Notes under the pieces: generated by a model
The model's database searches: none
The model's input: the letters and a program-made list of their open reading frames with translations, nothing else
What the model was told of the DNA's origin: nothing
Part shown: piece after piece, positions 34,201-41,883 of the stretch
How the letters are laid out: each line of letters opens with the position of its first letter
Numbering within the stretch: position 1 is the stretch's first letter
NCBI RefSeq assembly: GCF_000739595.1
Contig: NZ_BBJP01000030.1
Location: forward strand, 1-64,000
DNA: 64,000 nucleotides
Reading direction: 5' to 3'
Source: Halorubrum halophilum
GTDB lineage: Archaea; Halobacteriota; Halobacteria; Halobacteriales; Haloferacaceae
Program-made: the position numbers and the translations under genes

Positions 34201-34885
34201 CGGTCGTGAGGACGGGAGCCAGATCGATGTTTCGGGTGGCCGTCTCATTGTTCCGGACGGCCACATCCGCTTCTTTCGGGTCGAACCCGTCCTGAGTCGC
34301 GGTGACCGTGACATCTCCCGTCGGGACCTGAGTCATGTTATATTCGCCGGTCTCGTTGGTCTCGACGTCCCAGTAGTCCGCCCCAGTGGCTGCCATTATT
34401 TTCCGGTCCGTCTCGTTGTCGTGTCGTACCGTGACGGTGACCTCGGGGAGCGGATCGCCCCCCATCGGACCGGACTCGCCCGCGATCGTTCCGGTCAGTG
34501 TTCCCGTCTTTCGCGTCAGGGTGACGTCCTCCGTCACCGGAGAGTTCGTCGTCGACACCGCGACGTCGGTGTCCAGCTTCTCGTACTTGTCGTGAGTTAT
34601 CTCCAACCCCTGTTCGTCGTACGGGAGGTCGTCGATCTCGTAGGCCCCGCTTTCGTCGGTCGTGTCCGTCAGGCCTGAGTGGCCCTCGACCGTCACCGTC
34701 GCGCCGGCGATCGGCTCGCCGGCGGCGTTGGTGACGGTTCCTTCGATAGTGCCGTTGGCGCCGGACTGCGCCGCGCCCGACGGGGCCGTCGCCGCCAGGC
34801 CGACGGCACAGCACAACAGCAGTCCAACGACCAGCAGGCGGCGGCGGGGACCGGGGGCGCCGCCGGTCAACGTGACGAGATCCAT
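31226..34885 (-). CDS. Large secreted surface protein with carboxypeptidase-regulatory repeats
   Basis: A 1219-residue exported protein. A signal peptide fills residues 1-39 (RRRLLVVGLLLCCAVGLAAT, cleavage near SGAAQ). Four to five carboxypeptidase-regulatory-like beta-sandwich repeats follow to about residue 400, for example GTIEGTVTNAAGEPIAGATV and GTVTNTEGEPIAGATVSVDA. The middle has BGTF-like S-layer features such as FSQDRYQSPAGDFVVVDVTM. The end has a CARDB-like segment, an acidic linker and a short hydrophobic tail GGTVLVGSTYLLGHWV without a PGF motif. It is probably a cell-surface or S-layer-associated adhesin or structural protein. Its place between cheY and the archaellins is unusual. 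Confidence 0.8.
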   Translation of the reverse strand: MDLVTLTGGAPGPRRRLLVVGLLLCCAVGLAATAPSGAAQSGANGTIEGTVTNAAGEPIAGATVTVEGHSGLTDTTDESGAYEIDDLPYDEQGLEITHDKYEKLDTDVAVSTTNSPVTEDVTLTRKTGTLTGTIAGESGPMGGDPLPEVTVTVRHDNETDRKIMAATGADYWDVETNETGEYNMTQVPTGDVTVTATQDGFDPKEADVAVRNNETATRNIDLAPVLTTVNGTVTNTEGEPIAGATVSVDADTGIWPGIGQDDLTTETDEDGTYEILKVPSTTTGGQRDIVASADTFQTETMSQPISSEDGLTKNISLTHVDNDITGRVTGPHGNGLHNVSVRIEGSVDRSAPTGPDGRYRLSDVPFGTHTVVAEHADYETRSHSVEVGQTGEPATERDFDLTRATDVRLSVDDVWTDLGQATETVTVQYTFDEEVEDEVNVAVEGPSSTIDDRTVTVGHEPESSYTETFQLPARSEIDDGDYTAEVSALGENASSSFAVSNAFESGAVEFSQDRYQSPAGDFVVVDVTMDDSLDEAYLLVGGDRESGERSLQNHLDVLHVTGDASFVINTRLVGTDAPSEDVYIPVSDGEVTSYAHSIGAANDSDDEGVDPEGTFSDVTFQNHRGTEVADTLAEFRDEVGLTARGSPLQAGRYRLVAGATGTVMLRDDDVPGFRHPVDRSNLVLTQPELGEVNTYVLPPGPADRLDRFDEESGPMGLGDIGALRADATETDTIARGDRILVEVRGSGTFGALLAGDTEHPAINENADSGEGAPGNIDTEQFATLLERHEGVHAELTHQSLGAPNNPGSTLRFTDVASSDLYILPDDSAFQWENGDAVGDDPVVGGLYFVIDTRGSDPFDNQPRDGDELAFEMAYESPEDERYQFEDYSLADGEQPDPFNRTMEETDGLEHYPYFGDGDTTVRTNDSFVFEDPYVEYRQTGLDRELMVPSSQDGVIAGNTNIAPNSDVTVQLIASDRPEPTTITVEDVTIGEDGGFEVVHDFSELEPGERVEVEFYTPERLVGNRLLDKRGAIVVDDLDEPAYFEVSNLTAETTVAQGERLDSIAGEVTNTGEIADRQMVEFAIDGETVTEMSTTLDSTESTTLDLSDRFVVLPPGQYEYALRTDNDEETGQLTVTEGDGENVTMTDRDNGTAQTVSASPGDSDAADSEPDAGDDSNGGEDGPDGDDDAPATFLPFGIGTRETFGGTVLVGSTYLLGHWV

Positions 34886-34974
34886 CGGATACGGCGAGGT
34901 ATCGAACGGGAGAATTTAACATATCGGGTGCAGTTCTCGCCCGCTATAATCGGGGCGACCGGATCTCTCGCCCC

Positions 34975-36345
34975 TCAGCGACGCCGCCACGCGACGACTC
35001 CGGCCCCGGACAGGAGGGTGAGCAGCGCTCCCGCCCCCAGCCGGAGGTCGACGTCGATCGCGATGGGACCGTCGTCGTCTCCGTCGCTGCCGTCCTCGTC
35101 GTTCCCGTCGCCGTCCCCATCGCTCTCCCCGCCATCCTCGTCGCCGCCGTCGCCGCCGTCGCCGTCCGACTCTTCGCCGTCCGACGCGCCGTCGCCGTTC
35201 GGGTCAGTCACCGTGATCGTCCCGTTCGCCGAGTCGCCGTCGGTGTCGACGACGAACTCGTACTCCCCGGGCTCGGTCGGCGCCGAGAGGGTCGTGGAGA
35301 CGGTGGTCGACGCGCCGCCGGGGAGAGACGGTTCGATCGCGGTCTGTCCCCCGTCGCCGAGCCGGAACGTCACCTCCCGCTCGGTCGTCGCACTCCACCG
35401 GTTCCGGACCGTGGCGGAGAGCGTCACGGTCGACCCCGGGTCGACCGACCCCGGCGCGGTGACCTCGGTTATCTCGAACGGACCGGTCTCGATGCCGCGC
35501 GCCGATATCTCCGCGGTGTCCGTGACGCCCGTGTCGGCCACCTCGACGGTGACGGCGCGGGGGACCGACTCGGCCTCGCCGAAGTCCGACCGGAGCCGCC
35601 CGTCGGCGAATCCGCGCAGGACGATCACGTCGTCGTCCGCGTACATCCCGTAGCCGTCGGCGCGGCGTTCGATCGGCGGTCGGTCGGCGTGCGGCGCGTT
35701 CTGATCCCTGAGCAGGCGATCGCGGATGAACGCCGACTCGAGATCGTCGAACGTCAGGTCCGGGGCGGTGACGTTCACGTTGTACCGGGCGCGGTTGGAC
35801 GTCAGCTCCAGTTCGAGGTCCGTCTCGACGGTCCCGTTGCCGGTGCCGCTCCCCACCAACCGCGCGTCGAGCGTCTGTACGAGCACCTCGAACGGTGCCG
35901 CCGCCTCCATGTCGGTGGTTCCGGTGATCGTCCCGTTGTCGACCACGACCGCCTTTGTCCGCTGTCCCGCCGGGACGAGGACGTACGTCCCGCTGAGCTT
36001 CGCCGTGTCTATCCGAACCGGACCGTCGACCTCGAACTCGCGGACGAGCGTCCCCGGTTCGTCGGTCTCCTCGTCGTACTCTCGGAGGTGCAACCGATCG
36101 CCCTCGACGGTCCCGTTCGGATCGTCGAACGCGACCGTCTGTCCCTGCCAGAACGTCCCGCCCGAGCTGAGGTTCCGGTCCGCGTCGTCGATCGTGTGGA
36201 AGCCGTCCGCGCCCGCCGCGTGGAGGGGCACCGTCTCGTCGGCGCGGTCGAGCCCGTGACCCGCCCCCGCGGCGGTCCCCGAGGCGAGGGCGCACAGCAC
36301 GACCAGCAGCAAGAGGAGCGGCGCTCCGCCGGCGCGCTCAGACAT
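34975..36345 (-). CDS. Secreted membrane-anchored surface protein
   Basis: A 456-residue exported protein with a signal peptide (PLLLLLVVLCALASGTAAGA) and an S-layer-like N-terminal domain including FWQGQTVAFD, as found at the start of haloarchaeal surface glycoproteins. A CARDB-type adhesion domain follows near residues 285-375 (VTAPGSVDPGSTVTLSATVR). A 60-residue Gly/Asp/Ser-rich linker then leads to a membrane helix, ALLTLLSGAGVVAWRRR. The C-terminal layout suits anchoring in the membrane, with the rest outside. It starts 89 bases upstream of the 1219-residue protein and probably shares its transcript. A GTG two codons upstream is an alternative start. Confidence 0.8.
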   Translation of the reverse strand: MSERAGGAPLLLLLVVLCALASGTAAGAGHGLDRADETVPLHAAGADGFHTIDDADRNLSSGGTFWQGQTVAFDDPNGTVEGDRLHLREYDEETDEPGTLVREFEVDGPVRIDTAKLSGTYVLVPAGQRTKAVVVDNGTITGTTDMEAAAPFEVLVQTLDARLVGSGTGNGTVETDLELELTSNRARYNVNVTAPDLTFDDLESAFIRDRLLRDQNAPHADRPPIERRADGYGMYADDDVIVLRGFADGRLRSDFGEAESVPRAVTVEVADTGVTDTAEISARGIETGPFEITEVTAPGSVDPGSTVTLSATVRNRWSATTEREVTFRLGDGGQTAIEPSLPGGASTTVSTTLSAPTEPGEYEFVVDTDGDSANGTITVTDPNGDGASDGEESDGDGGDGGDEDGGESDGDGDGNDEDGSDGDDDGPIAIDVDLRLGAGALLTLLSGAGVVAWRRR

Positions 36346-36599
36346 GGTCACGCGATCGAGAGCGGGGCGGAGACCGGTCGGACGGGCCGGACCCGTCGGC
36401 GCTCGTTTCGCGAGGTCGATACCGCTGCAGCGGGTCCATCTGCGTCGACGTGCGGGAGTGACGGATTAAAACGTACGCCTTCGAATATTACGGTTGATAA
36501 CCGATTCGGACCGGCGGGGGGAGAGAATCCGAAAGTCGGGGACGGGCGGGCGACGGTCTTCCGAAGAATTAATCCGGACCGTCTGCCGTACACACTACG

Positions 36600-37058
36600 A
36601 TGAAGACCTGTCCCCGGTGCGACTCGTCGCTCGACGACGAGGCCCGTTACTGCGTCGAGTGCGGCGCCCCGCAGACGGAGGACGCCGCCGAAGAGCTCGA
36701 CGAGTACGTGCAGCGGCAGGCCCAGCAGGTGGCGGCCGACTCCGGGGCCGAAGGGGGCGGGAGCGACGGAAGCGACGGAGACGACGGCTCCCGGTTCATC
36801 CCGACCGAAGAGCTCACCGACCGCGAGCAGCTCTGGCGTCGCGGCTGTTACGTGCTCGGCTACGGGACGATCGTCGTCGCACTCACGCTGGTCCCGCAGG
36901 TCGGCGCCTTTCCCCTCATTCTCGGCGGGATCGCGATCCTCCCGCCGATCCGTCGCCTGACCGCGGAGCCGCTCGGGAGCCCGCTGAAACGGGAGGTGAT
37001 GGCCGGGCTGTACGCGGTGTTCGCGCTGCTCGGCGTCGCGCTGCTGGTTCTTTTATAA
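36600..37058 (+). CDS. Zinc-ribbon membrane protein
   Basis: A 152-residue protein starting with a zinc ribbon, MKTCPRCDSSLDDEARYCVE followed by CG (Cys4, Cys7, Cys18, Cys21). An acidic linker follows and then two membrane helices (about residues 84-118 and 130-150). This arrangement is common in haloarchaeal proteins of unknown function. A TATA-like GAATTAATCC at about 36565 predicts a leaderless or very short leader. It is the only plus-strand gene within the motility region. Confidence 0.8.
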   Translation: MKTCPRCDSSLDDEARYCVECGAPQTEDAAEELDEYVQRQAQQVAADSGAEGGGSDGSDGDDGSRFIPTEELTDREQLWRRGCYVLGYGTIVVALTLVPQVGAFPLILGGIAILPPIRRLTAEPLGSPLKREVMAGLYAVFALLGVALLVLL

Positions 37059-37108
37059 GCGATTCAATATTTAACGCTTGAGAGCGACGGCGACAATTAC
37101 TTATAAAT

Positions 37109-37469
37109 GAACGGCGGTGGCGTGCGCCTCCGAGCGCCCATCGGGCGCGAGGAGCACCGCGCGAGGGAGTCGGCCGGCGCTTATAAGCGCCGGCCGACGA
37201 GGCTGGGGAGGCATGAGGTGCGGTCCCGTGAGCGACCGGAGGGAGCGAACGGGAGCACGGGAGTCGCAGCCCGCACAGCGAACGAAGTGAGCGAGCAGGA
37301 ACGTCTTCCGGTGGTGCTGTGCGGTTGCGGGGTGGGACTCAAAGGGGCAGCCGCTGAGGACGACGCAGGCGACGCAAGCACTACAGGGAGCGAGCAACGC
37401 GAGCGACTGAAGCGCGCAGCGAGCGTGCATCGTCCTCAGCGGCTGGGGCTTTGGAGGTGTTCACCGTCG
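37109..37469 (+). ncRNA. Dispersed structured RNA element, copy 2
   Basis: The clearest copy. TATA-like ACTTATAAA (37099-37107) precedes GGCGGTGGCG. A hairpin GCGCCC-ATC-GGGCGC (37134-37148) follows, then a 30-base perfect palindrome (37169-37198) identical to that of copy 1. Next are GAGGCTGGGGAGGC and an extra 90-base block, then GGGACTCAAAGGGGCAG. A perfect 16-pair stem (37348-37363 with 37430-37445) closes before CTGGGGCTTTGGAGGT. The linkers match copies 1 and 3; the stem sequence is entirely different but still paired. That covariation is direct evidence of structure. The 5' end is inferred from the TATA position. Confidence 0.7.
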
Positions 37470-37560
37470 CTCCATCGTCGATCACGTATAAACAGCCGCC
37501 GGCAACACACAAACTCGACTTATAAACAACCGCTCCACCACAGTAGTTCGCGTACTCCCG

Positions 37561-38385
37561 CTATTCGATCCGGAACCCGTCGGCCTCCTCCGCGGCGCGT
37601 ACGAGGTCGCCGATGCTGTCGCTCGCCGTGAGTCCCTGGCTCGCGGCGAAGCGCTTGATCGCCACCGGCGGGACGTCGACGGTCGTCTCCGAGGCGACGA
37701 GCAGGAGCCCGAGCGCTTCCGGCGTGGGCGAGCTCGGCCCCGCGTTGGACGCGAACCACGTCACGAGCGAGTCGAACGTCGCCGTCACGTCGTTTGAGAC
37801 CATCCGCTGGCGGGTGGTGTCGCCGTCGACGTGGAGCGTCGCGTCGATCCCGTAAGTGAACCCGTCGTCGTCGAAGGAGCTCGCCAGCCACCGACTCACC
37901 GACTGGCGGTCGACCTCGGGGGCGCCGCGGCCTTGTTGGGAGTTGGCCGCACCTTGTTGGAGATTGGCTGCACCTTGTTGGGGGTTCGCGGGAGCGCCCC
38001 CTTGCGCGCGGGTCTCCTGCGATCGACCCGCACCGCCGTTTTGCGGTTGCCCAGCTCCTCCCTGCGGCCGGCCGGCGTTCCCGGCCTGCGGTTGGCCGCC
38101 CGCACCGCGAGGTGCGTCAGTTCCGGCTCCGCCTCCGGCACCTCCGCCGCCCGGATCCGGCGGTCGTCGCTCCTCCGGGTTCGCCGGGTCGGCGGACGTG
38201 AAGCCGGTGTCGTCTCCGGGACGCTGGTCCGGCTGCGCCCGGCGGATGTTGGGCCGGCCGTTCGTCCCGACGACGTACCGGCTCTCCCCGATCTCGACGA
38301 CGCTCTCGTCGTCGGTGAAGTCGAGCTCGTCGGGATCGGCCGGCATCGCGTCCGAGTCGGCCGCCGGTGCGTCGTGGTCACTCAT
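37561..38385 (-). CDS. Unrecognised acidic protein next to the archaellins
   Basis: A 274-residue soluble protein with three parts. The N-terminus is acidic (DPDELDFTDDESVVEIGESR). The centre is low-complexity and Gly/Gln/Pro-rich with short repeats such as NLQQGAANSQQG. The C-terminal domain of about 130 residues starts SVSRWLASSFDDDGFTYGID and ends TASDSIGDLVRAAEEADGFR; I do not recognise it firmly. It lies 86 bases downstream of arlA2 on the same strand and may be transcribed with the archaellins, which hints at a motility role, but that is inference. Confidence 0.7.
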   Translation of the reverse strand: MSDHDAPAADSDAMPADPDELDFTDDESVVEIGESRYVVGTNGRPNIRRAQPDQRPGDDTGFTSADPANPEERRPPDPGGGGAGGGAGTDAPRGAGGQPQAGNAGRPQGGAGQPQNGGAGRSQETRAQGGAPANPQQGAANLQQGAANSQQGRGAPEVDRQSVSRWLASSFDDDGFTYGIDATLHVDGDTTRQRMVSNDVTATFDSLVTWFASNAGPSSPTPEALGLLLVASETTVDVPPVAIKRFAASQGLTASDSIGDLVRAAEEADGFRIE

Positions 38386-38471
38386 GACGTAGCCGTGGAC
38401 GCGCGAGAAAATAGGTGTTCCGGGCGGAGCGGTTCCGCCGGGGACGTGGTTAGGGGGCTATTCGAAGCTCG

Positions 38472-39125
38472 TTAGAGCCGGACCGCTTCGTCGTTATTGC
38501 TGAAGAGGTCCGGGGCACGAAGCTCCACGGATGTCGTCGCAGACGAGGGCGACACAATATCGATCGACGACTGCTCGCTTTCGCCGAACGGGTCGGTCGA
38601 ACTACCGAACGGTTCAATCTCCGGATTGAGCACGATAGTGAACTGCTCCTCATCGTTGATCACTGGGTCGTCTACGAAGTCTCCGGTGCTGTTACGGACT
38701 CCGAAGTGATCGTCAGGAATATCTGTAGCGACAGCGTCTGCACCGCCAACTCCGCCGGGGCTGGCGCTGGTGTTAGCAAACACCAGATTTGCTTGTCCGT
38801 TTGGACCGACAGCCTGAATTGTCGATTCACTCAGATCGATCTCGTCGGCACCTGGCGATCCTGCGACAGTGATCCGAATCTCTGCCAACTCACCGTCGTC
38901 AGCGGTACCGGTGACGATACCCACCGAACTCGTCACGTCGATACGCTCGGAGACGAGATCGGTACTCTCCTGACCCGTTGCCTCTGCCTGCGACTGAAGG
39001 AATCCGGCCGTGTTGATCAGCACACCAGCGGCGATTGCTGCCACCAGCACCATCGCGATGAACACGATGAGAGTTCCGATACCCACTTGGCCGCGTTCTT
39101 CGGTGTTAGTGATTGATTCGAACAT
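38472..39125 (-). CDS. arlA2: Archaellin ArlA2 (flagellin)
   Basis: A 217-residue archaellin precursor. The 12-residue leader ends at EERG, where prepilin peptidase PibD cuts before QVGIGTLI. The hydrophobic helix [20 protein letters not shown] packs in the filament core. The outer beta-rich domain is variable and has several N-x-S/T sites for glycosylation. It begins 2 bases after the arlA1 stop. The variable part is noticeably lower in GC than the neighbouring genes. Confidence 0.96.
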   Translation of the reverse strand: MFESITNTEERGQVGIGTLIVFIAMVLVAAIAAGVLINTAGFLQSQAEATGQESTDLVSERIDVTSSVGIVTGTADDGELAEIRITVAGSPGADEIDLSESTIQAVGPNGQANLVFANTSASPGGVGGADAVATDIPDDHFGVRNSTGDFVDDPVINDEEQFTIVLNPEIEPFGSSTDPFGESEQSSIDIVSPSSATTSVELRAPDLFSNNDEAVRL

Positions 39126-39127
39126 GG

Positions 39128-39718
39128 TTATAGCCTCACCGAGTCCTCAACGACGGTACTAGGCACGCGGATCTCAGAGGTGGTCGACGCTCCACTTGGA
39201 GCCGTAAAGGTAACACTGAGCCTATCTCCTTCTTGGAGTTCGTACCCGATTTCATCACTATCGTCGATAGGGTCGTCAAGTAGGATGTTAATCTGGGCGC
39301 GTTCGCTGTTGTCCGTCAGAACAACGCTCAAGTCGTCGTTAGTGAAGATATCGATTGTCGCGTTGTCTTCATCGCCGATTTGGAACGATTCCTGCCCGTC
39401 AGCTCCGATCATCTCTATCGAAGTTTCACTAAGATCGATGTTATCGGAGCCAGGTGACTGAGCGACGACAAAGCTTAGGTTTGACATCTGCCCGGTGCTC
39501 TGATTGAATGTACCTGACTGACTCACGACCTGTAGCCGGTCGCTCACCTGACTCGTACTCTCTTGACCCGTTGCTTCCGCCTGCGTCTGAAGGAACCCGG
39601 CGGTGTTGATCAGGACGCCGGCGGCGATCGCCGCCACCAGCACCATCGCGATGAACACGATGAGGGTCCCGATCCCCACTTGACCGCGCTCTTCCTCGTC
39701 CAGTATTGTTTCGAACAT
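39128..39718 (-). CDS. arlA1: Archaellin ArlA1 (flagellin)
   Basis: A 196-residue archaellin precursor, first gene of the archaellin pair. The leader [12 protein letters not shown] is followed by the cleavage point before [10 protein letters not shown]. The first 55 residues are almost identical to ArlA2, the rest is diverged. Glycosylation sequons occur, for example in [14 protein letters not shown]. It forms the archaellum filament with ArlA2. The variable region is AT-richer than the surroundings. Confidence 0.96.
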   Translation of the reverse strand: MFETILDEEERGQVGIGTLIVFIAMVLVAAIAAGVLINTAGFLQTQAEATGQESTSQVSDRLQVVSQSGTFNQSTGQMSNLSFVVAQSPGSDNIDLSETSIEMIGADGQESFQIGDEDNATIDIFTNDDLSVVLTDNSERAQINILLDDPIDDSDEIGYELQEGDRLSVTFTAPSGASTTSEIRVPSTVVEDSVRL

Positions 39719-40057
39719 TGTGTGTTGCGTCGGCCCCCGGCCTGCCCGGCGGGCGTTATCGCTAGGGAGTACGATTTCCCTATTAAAGACTCCGTGCCGA
39801 TTATTTGAACTGATAAAACGCTGCCGTCTTCCGATTTTCGGATTTGTTTTTGGATACTAGTTTCTGAATACATTAACGATATCGCGATCGAATTATCGGT
39901 TCTGGATCTGTGAGTGCGCCGTATCCCTGAGTCAGATCGATCGCGCTGGGGACGCGAATCCGCGACGCTCTCGCGTGCGATCGTCGGGAAAAGTTCGTCT
40001 CAGACTCGCTACGCTCGCGCCGTAGGCTCCGATCGCTCCGCGAGATTCCGCCTCGCC
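39719..40057 (-). promoter_or_regulatory. Archaellin promoter and upstream region
   Basis: A strong TATA box, CTTTAATA on the minus strand (39781-39788), lies about 63 bases before the arlA1 ATG, so the leader is about 38 bases. The hundred bases further upstream (39800-39900) are AT-rich, with no gene, and may hold activator sites. The remaining stretch to 40057 contains no convincing gene. Confidence 0.6.
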
Positions 40058-40396
40058 TCAGCGGTCCTGAATCCGCGCCAGCTCCGAGTCGGGGATCACG
40101 AACTCCTGCGTGCCGGGCTCGTACACCGCGAGGCTCCCGGCGACCAGTGCCATCGACGCAGCCAGCAGCCCGGTGTTGACGAGCAGCAACGCCTGCGGGT
40201 TCGCGAACGAGGTCCGGAAGGCCGCGACGGGCGTCGCGACGGCGGCGAGCACGACGAGCGCGAATCCGACCGCGAGGTACGCCATCGCCGTCCGGCCCGA
40301 GGACCGGTACGCGGAGACCGCGAACGCGAGCAGCGTCGCGCTCGCGCCCGCCAACACGGTGGTCGTCACGAGATACAGCGCCTCGATGAGCTCCAT
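40058..40396 (-). CDS. Four-helix membrane protein (DUF7521-like)
   Basis: A 112-residue protein with about three or four membrane helices (MELIEALYLVTTTVLAGASA, TAMAYLAVGFALVVLAAVA, ALLLVNTGLLAASMALVAGS) and a short charged end. Small proteins of this kind often stand next to winged-helix regulators in haloarchaea, as here, where the regulator is divergent. A TATA-like ATTTATAAG on the minus strand (40421-40429) is about 26 bases from the ATG, so the mRNA is leaderless. Function unknown. Confidence 0.7.
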   Translation of the reverse strand: MELIEALYLVTTTVLAGASATLLAFAVSAYRSSGRTAMAYLAVGFALVVLAAVATPVAAFRTSFANPQALLLVNTGLLAASMALVAGSLAVYEPGTQEFVIPDSELARIQDR

Positions 40397-40580
40397 ACCC
40401 ACCGTGACCGGAGTCGGCTTATAAATCTGCGGTGGCGGCTATCACCGGCGATAACACCCGCGAATAACTGCCGGCGCCGAGCGCCCAACACGCTGTACGA
40501 CGGCGTCCCGAACCGGAATCTCGACAGGTAGCGATCACCGGTACCCTTTTAAGCCCTAAAAATCAACAGCGATAACGTGA

Positions 40581-40919
40581 ATGGTGGGGGACGACTTGAT
40601 CACGGTGCTCGGCAACAAGTACAACACGGACATCCTGACTGCGACCGGTGACGCGAAGTCCGCGCAGGACCTCAGCGACGAGCTCGACGTGCCGATCGCG
40701 ACGTGTTACCGCCGGATTAACGAGCTGGAGGAGGCGGACCTCTTGGAGCTTCACGACCGCCCGCTCTCGGACGAGCACCGCCGCGTGAAGGTGTACCGCC
40801 GGAAGGTCGACGGCGTCGAGGTCGACTTCCGCGACGGGCTCACCGTGGAGGTCGAGGAGCGCTCCGCGGTGAAGAACCGCCTCGACGACGTGTGGCGCGA
40901 TCTCTCGTCCGGACAGTAG
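40581..40919 (+). CDS. Winged-helix transcriptional regulator
   Basis: A 112-residue ArsR-like regulator with the helix-turn-helix SAQDLSDELDVPIATCYRRI near residues 27-46 and the wing LLELHDRPLSDEHRRVKVYR. It has no extra sensor domain apart from the C-terminal acidic helix. It starts about 23 bases after a TATA-like CTTTTAAG (40550-40557) and is divergent from the membrane protein gene, so it may control that gene. Being next to the archaellin genes makes a motility role possible, without direct evidence. Confidence 0.8.
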   Translation: MVGDDLITVLGNKYNTDILTATGDAKSAQDLSDELDVPIATCYRRINELEEADLLELHDRPLSDEHRRVKVYRRKVDGVEVDFRDGLTVEVEERSAVKNRLDDVWRDLSSGQ

Positions 40920-41006
40920 CAGTTCGCATTCGTCCCCGCTATCCCGTTCTTCGCCCGGTTCGCGCTCGCCCCCGCTCCGCCTTCTCGTCGTCTTTCTCGC
41001 CGAGCG

Positions 41007-41735
41007 TTAGAACGAGGGTTCCTCGGACCGTCCCATCATCGAGAACCCGCCGGCTCGTTCGTGGACGGTGATCCCACCCTCGCCGATCTCCATCGGGAAA
41101 ATGTCGGTGTCGATGTCCTGTTTCCGCATCTTCGCCACCCAGACGTACCGGTTGACGCCGGAGTCGGTCGGCGTCTGGATGAAGTAGATGTTCCCGTCGG
41201 TGAGGAAGTTCTCCAGTCCGACCTCGGTGTCGGGGAACACCGCGCCCTGCTCGTTGATAAGCAGGGAGGTCAGCCCGTTGGCCTTGAGGATGTCCGAGAA
41301 CTTCAGCAGGTACGTCCGCTTCTCCTGTTCGGCGTCGAAGAAGAGCTGGAACATCGACAGCGAGTCGAGGACCAGCCGGTCGAAGTCCCCGTCTTCGAGC
41401 GTGTCGAGGAGCTTGTCGACCGCCGTCGAGAAGTCGGTCTCGCGCAGCATCTCGCGTTTGTCGAGGATGACGATGTCGCCGCTGTCGACGAGGTCGTCGA
41501 ACCCCTCCAGCCCGATCGACTCCGCGGCGCCGCGGATGTCCGCTTCGTCCTCCTCGAAGGAGACGTACACGCCGCGCTCGTCGTGTTCGGTGGCGCCGTG
41601 GTGGAGGTACTGGATTCCGAAGATACTCTTGCCGGTACCGGGGTTGCCGGAGACGAGGACCGTCGATCGCTCCGTGATTCCGCCGGAGAGGATCGAGTCG
41701 AGTCCCTCGACCCCGGTGGAGACGAGTTCTGACAT
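41007..41735 (-). CDS. Single-domain KaiC/RadA-like ATPase
   Basis: A 242-residue RecA-superfamily protein. It begins MSELVSTGVEGLDSILSGGI, has Walker A GNPGTGKS at residues 30-37, Walker B RLVLDSLSMF and the KaiC-type start FEEDEADIRG. Only one KaiC domain is present, unlike the double-domain clock protein. In haloarchaea such proteins are signal-transduction ATPases, sometimes linked to motility or response regulators. It is divergent from a HalX response regulator 144 bases away. The longer frame upstream is not used. Confidence 0.85.
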   Translation of the reverse strand: MSELVSTGVEGLDSILSGGITERSTVLVSGNPGTGKSIFGIQYLHHGATEHDERGVYVSFEEDEADIRGAAESIGLEGFDDLVDSGDIVILDKREMLRETDFSTAVDKLLDTLEDGDFDRLVLDSLSMFQLFFDAEQEKRTYLLKFSDILKANGLTSLLINEQGAVFPDTEVGLENFLTDGNIYFIQTPTDSGVNRYVWVAKMRKQDIDTDIFPMEIGEGGITVHERAGGFSMMGRSEEPSF

Positions 41736-41804
41736 TCGTCCCCTTGTTGGCGACGGGAGTACATAAAAGACGATCCGACGCATCGACCGCACGGACGCCG
41801 ACAG

Positions 41805-41883
41805 GTTTATTCCTCGACACGCCGCCCCTTCCTGTATGCCCGGTGAAGCGTCTCCCGTCGCCCCCGACGGTGATCGGCGGTGA
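41805..41883 (+). promoter_or_regulatory. HalX promoter and 15-codon upstream ORF
   Basis: TATA-like GTTTATTCC (41805-41813) is about 26 bases before an ATG at 41836, so the mRNA would start at that ATG. This ATG opens MPGEASPVAPDGDRR and stops with TGA at 41881-41883, overlapping the GTG start of the regulator (GTGA). The regulator would then be translated only by coupling to this short leader peptide. Confidence 0.5.

Noticed and set aside
31235-34678. An 1147-codon open frame on the plus strand
   Set aside because: It is the shadow of the 1219-residue surface protein: GC-rich codon bias keeps the opposite strand open. Its product is Arg/Val-rich with no domain, whereas the minus-strand protein has a signal peptide and clear repeats.
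36494-37081. A 195-codon ORF overlapping the zinc-ribbon gene
   Set aside because: It reads the zinc-ribbon gene in a different frame, and the product is extremely Arg-rich, which is not a haloarchaeal protein profile.
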